Both the position numbers and the translations under genes were made by a program. The notes under the pieces are model-generated. The model had not been told where the DNA came from. It searched no databases and was given only the letters and a program-made list of their open reading frames with translations. Positions 3,794 through 5,415 of a stretch of DNA of 5,415 bases are shown here, piece by piece (positions within the stretch are counted from its first letter, which is position 1; every line of letters starts with the position of its first letter). This DNA is from a bacterium (lineage in GTDB: Bacteria; Patescibacteria; Paceibacteria; UBA9973; UBA2103): positions 1 through 5,415 of the forward strand of contig JAKAMK010000052.1 in the NCBI GenBank assembly GCA_021812925.1. Direction: 5' to 3'.

Positions 3794-4051
3794 TCAGAAG
3801 TCATAGACGCCTTTGAATACCTCTTTGACGTCGAGCTTGAGCGGTTTGCCGCTTTTTCTGTGCGCGGCGAGCGCTCTCTCGATTCGAGAGTCGACAAGCT
3901 CTCCTTCCTCATCTGTCAGACCGAGCACGGACTGTGCTCCGCCGACCGATGCGCCGGAAAACCCACTCAAGACGTGGCCAGTACTCATTCTGAGCGACGC
4001 TACCTTTACCGACATGTAAGCCTCTGCGGCCTTACCGATCGTACTGTACAT
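3794..4051 (-). CDS. 85-aa small protein of unknown function
   Basis: I do not recognise the family. The product begins MYSTIGKAAEAYMSVKVAS, has a small-residue, Gly/Ser-rich middle (HVLSGFSGASVGGAQSVLG, residues 26-44), an acidic segment (TDEEGELVDS, 46-55) and a basic, probably helical C-terminal part (RIERALAAHRKSGKPLKLD, 56-74) ending VFKGVYDF. No clear membrane segment or Cys pair is seen. The case that it is real rests on signals: a near-consensus promoter (4083-4111), a GAGG Shine-Dalgarno (4059-4062) 7 nt before ATG, and a minus-strand terminator 20 nt after the stop. The ATG sits at the centre of the palindrome GTACATGTAC (4046-4055). The larger plus-strand frame covering this region is a shadow. 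It lies 82 nt downstream of the glycosyltransferase gene and could also receive read-through from it. Confidence 0.78.
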   Translation of the reverse strand: MYSTIGKAAEAYMSVKVASLRMSTGHVLSGFSGASVGGAQSVLGLTDEEGELVDSRIERALAAHRKSGKPLKLDVKEVFKGVYDF

Positions 4052-4082
4052 GTACTTGCCTCGTTGGCTCTGTTTCGTGAAG

Positions 4083-4111
4083 ATAATAATATGGCAAGGT
4101 TACATTGTCAA
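4083..4111 (-). promoter_or_regulatory. Strong sigma70-type promoter of the 85-aa gene
   Basis: On the minus strand TTGACA (4111 to 4106) is followed after 17 nt by TATTAT (4088 to 4083), a consensus -35 and a 5-of-6 match to the -10. The start would fall near 4076, giving a leader of about 25 nt that contains GAGG at 4062-4059. It is the only promoter in the window with a full -35. Confidence 0.8.
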
Positions 4112-4132
4112 GTTGCAGTCGATGGAGGCGTG

Positions 4133-5251
4133 TCATCCCCGATATGCCCGCAGCGTGCTTTCCAGCATCTTTTCTTTCGCAAATACGGTCGTGACGCGCG
4201 CGTGGAGGCGCGCGCCCGCTTCGCGAACGCGCGGCGTATCCGCGAGGTATGCGAGGATGGCGGCCGCAAGCGCGTCCGGATTCTCGGGTGGCACGAGGAG
4301 CCCGTGGTCGTCGTCCGGGATGATTTCCGGAATACCGCCGACCCGGGTCGCGACGACCGGCAGGGACGCGCAGCCCGCCTCGAGGATGGCGTAGCCGAGC
4401 GCTTCCGAGCGCGAGGCGTGTACGAAAAGGTCGAACGCAGCCAAGAGCCGAGGGGCGTCCTCGCGGAATCCAGCGAGGAAGACGTGGTCGCGGAGCGAGA
4501 GCTCGCGGATGAGCGCTTCGAGCGCGCGGCGTTCGCGTCCTTCGCCGAGGACGACGAGGATAGCTTCCGGGTGCGCTTCGGCGACCGCGCGCATCGCGCG
4601 TATCGCATCGTCGACGCGTTTCGTCGGATTGAGTTCGCTCACCATGCCGAGCCAGGTGCGGCCGACCGTGTGCGGGCTAAGCGCGGCGCGCGCGTCCTCG
4701 CGCGCGAGGAGTGGCGCACAGGCGATCCCGTTATGGATGACCGTGAGTTTCGCTTTCGCGCCGGGCAGCCATGCCATGTCGCCTCGGATAGCGCTAGAGA
4801 CGCAGATGGTCTCGTGCGAGAGGAGCACCGTGAGCCAGCTGAAGAGCCGGATGCCGATGCGTGCAAGCGCGCCGCGCGGCGCGTTGAACTCCCAACCGTG
4901 CGCGGTGAATACGATGCGCGGCACGCGAGCGAGTCGTCCGGCAAGTGCGCCGAGGCCGCCCGCCTTCGCACTGTTCACGTGGAGCACGTTGGGTCGCTCC
5001 TCTCGGATTGCGCGCAAGAGGGGAGCGAGCGAACCGATTGAGACGAGGTCAGCGAAGAACGAGCGCCGCTGCCGCAGGGGAAGGGAGATGGTGCGTACGC
5101 CCGCTCGCGCGAGGTGCTCGGTGAGCGGTCCCGTGCCGCCGACCGCCACCGCGACCTCGTGCCCGGCCGCCTGTGCTGCGGTCGCGAGGTCGTAGACGTA
5201 CTTTTGCGCTCCGCCCCAGTTCGCTTTCGTGATGACGTAAAGAATCTTCAT
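4133..5251 (-). CDS. GT4-family glycosyltransferase (GT-B fold)
   Basis: The 372-residue product is of usual length for a GT4 retaining glycosyltransferase that transfers a sugar from a nucleotide donor to a lipid-linked or surface glycan. The N-terminal Rossmann domain starts MKILYVITKANWGGAQKYVY (1-20) with the GG loop, then HVNSAKAGGLGALAGRLARV (91-110) and FTAHGWEFN (115-123). The linker carries ICVSSAIR (149-156) and VIHNGI (171-176). The C-terminal domain has LGMVSELNPTKRVDDAI (201-217) with the donor-binding Lys region, LVVLGEGRERR (232-242) and the EX7E motif SEALGYAILEAG (282-293, E283 and E291), then VVATRVGGIPEII (299-311). The start is set at 5251 because the family N-terminus begins there; the frame remains open 45 codons upstream without family similarity. 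A -10-like TATACA lies six bases before ATG. The sugar and acceptor cannot be told from sequence. Cytoplasmic, membrane-peripheral location is likely. Confidence 0.94.
   Translation of the reverse strand: MKILYVITKANWGGAQKYVYDLATAAQAAGHEVAVAVGGTGPLTEHLARAGVRTISLPLRQRRSFFADLVSIGSLAPLLRAIREERPNVLHVNSAKAGGLGALAGRLARVPRIVFTAHGWEFNAPRGALARIGIRLFSWLTVLLSHETICVSSAIRGDMAWLPGAKAKLTVIHNGIACAPLLAREDARAALSPHTVGRTWLGMVSELNPTKRVDDAIRAMRAVAEAHPEAILVVLGEGRERRALEALIRELSLRDHVFLAGFREDAPRLLAAFDLFVHASRSEALGYAILEAGCASLPVVATRVGGIPEIIPDDDHGLLVPPENPDALAAAILAYLADTPRVREAGARLHARVTTVFAKEKMLESTLRAYRG
5213..5245 (-). repeat. Direct repeat of glycosyltransferase 5' end, copy A
   Basis: This segment inside the complete gene matches 5380-5412 at an offset of 167 bases, with the shared core CGTGATGACGTA and GCCCCA on the plus strand. 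Most bases are identical and the substitutions mainly fall on third codon positions. Confidence 0.75.
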
Positions 5252-5257
5252 GTGCTG

Positions 5258-5263
5258 TGTATA
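5258..5263 (-). promoter_or_regulatory. -10 box of the glycosyltransferase gene, leaderless arrangement
   Basis: On the minus strand TATACA (5263 to 5258) is followed by six bases and then ATG (5251), the same geometry as the TATACT box at 1837. No -35 consensus is visible upstream and no Shine-Dalgarno can fit if transcription starts there. Confidence 0.45.
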
Positions 5264-5294
5264 GAAGCGAGCTGGGGCGGAGCGGGGAAGGGGT

Positions 5295-5371
5295 CGGGAA
5301 ACGGGAGTTTCCCGTGGAGGAAGGCAGCGACCCGCGCTAGCGGGGAGCGCTGGAAAACCGTGGGTTTCCAG
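5295..5371. repeat. Cluster of three hairpins between the two glycosyltransferase starts
   Basis: CGGGAAAC 5295-5302 pairs with GTTTCCCG 5307-5314 (loop GGGA). CCCGC 5331-5335 pairs with GCGGG 5340-5344 (loop GCTA). CTGGAAA 5350-5356 pairs with TTTCCAG 5365-5371, extended by CC/GG across a bulged A. The outer two share a GGAAA/TTTCC core. None has a T-run, so they are not standard terminators; REP-like elements or mRNA structures are possible. Confidence 0.6.
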
Positions 5372-5379
5372 AGAGCGTC

Positions 5380-5412
5380 GCCCCAATTCGCCTTCGTGAT
5401 GACGTACAATAT
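5380..5412 (-). repeat. Direct repeat of glycosyltransferase 5' end, copy B
   Basis: This is the partner of 5213-5245, in the same orientation and located at the very edge of the window. Homology may continue beyond it. Confidence 0.75.
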
Positions 5413-5415
5413 GCG

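Larger units (their letters stand above)
5248..5415 (-). pseudogene. Fragment of a second GT4 gene: repeated N-terminal codons, then unrelated sequence
   Basis: Reading the minus strand from the right edge gives RILYVITKANWGDA, 12 of 14 residues identical to residues 2-15 of the complete glycosyltransferase. Many of the base changes are synonymous, as in ATA for ATT and TTG for CTT. The start codon would lie just outside the window. After GDA the similarity stops; the frame continues about 40 codons with no family likeness (LWKPTVFQRSPLARV and a Pro/Phe-rich tail) to a TGA at 5250-5248 that overlaps the ATG of the next gene. It is either a decayed paralog, a duplicated 5' end, or an assembly effect at a contig edge. 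It is incomplete in the window. Confidence 0.45.

Noticed and set aside
3764..5041. 425-aa plus-strand frame
   Set aside because: It is a shadow of the 85-aa gene and the GT4 gene, with Arg/Glu-rich low-complexity composition and no family motifs.
5252..5386. 45-residue N-terminal extension of the glycosyltransferase from a TTG
   Set aside because: GT4 proteins of this type start at MKILYVIT; the extension has no likeness and runs across hairpins and the -10 box.

Overview
The window looks like part of a Patescibacteria (Candidate Phyla Radiation, probably Parcubacteria/Paceibacteria-type) genome. I infer this from an intron inside the 23S rRNA gene, an rRNA-tRNA cluster ordered 23S-5S-tRNA-Ala-tRNA-Pro, GC-rich coding DNA with tiny spacers, apparently leaderless genes, and a GT4 glycosyltransferase whose N-terminus is of a kind I associate with this group. 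The assignment is an inference; no 16S is present.

Left part (1-1827, + strand): the 3' end of 23S rRNA (domain V peptidyl-transferase region and domain VI), split by a 625-nt group I intron at E. coli position 2593. It is followed by a pre-5S hairpin, 5S rRNA, a terminator, a partial repeat of the 5S tail with a second terminator, a promoter, tRNA-Ala(TGC), and a tRNA-Pro(CGG) whose anticodon loop carries an 86-nt insertion, then a third terminator. The intron is rich in peripheral structure: heptamer repeats, a perfect 20-bp P6 extension and a 20-nt palindrome. It encodes no recognisable protein.

Middle part (1849-3740, + strand): a two-gene operon joined by a GTGA overlap. The first gene encodes a membrane-anchored extracytoplasmic protein with a Cys-rich motif and two related beta-type repeats. 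The second encodes a RodA/FtsW-type (SEDS) peptidoglycan polymerase. This suggests a cell-envelope module.

Right part (3739-5415, - strand, convergent): a bidirectional-looking terminator hairpin, an 85-aa small protein of unknown function with its own near-consensus promoter and Shine-Dalgarno, a complete GT4 glycosyltransferase, and at the right edge a fragment that repeats the N-terminal codons of that glycosyltransferase, followed by three hairpins.

The two most unusual items are the 86-nt insertion in tRNA-Pro, too short for a normal group I intron and with no intron class I can assign, and the repeat-laden, ORF-less 23S intron placed in a site almost identical to the I-CreI homing target.
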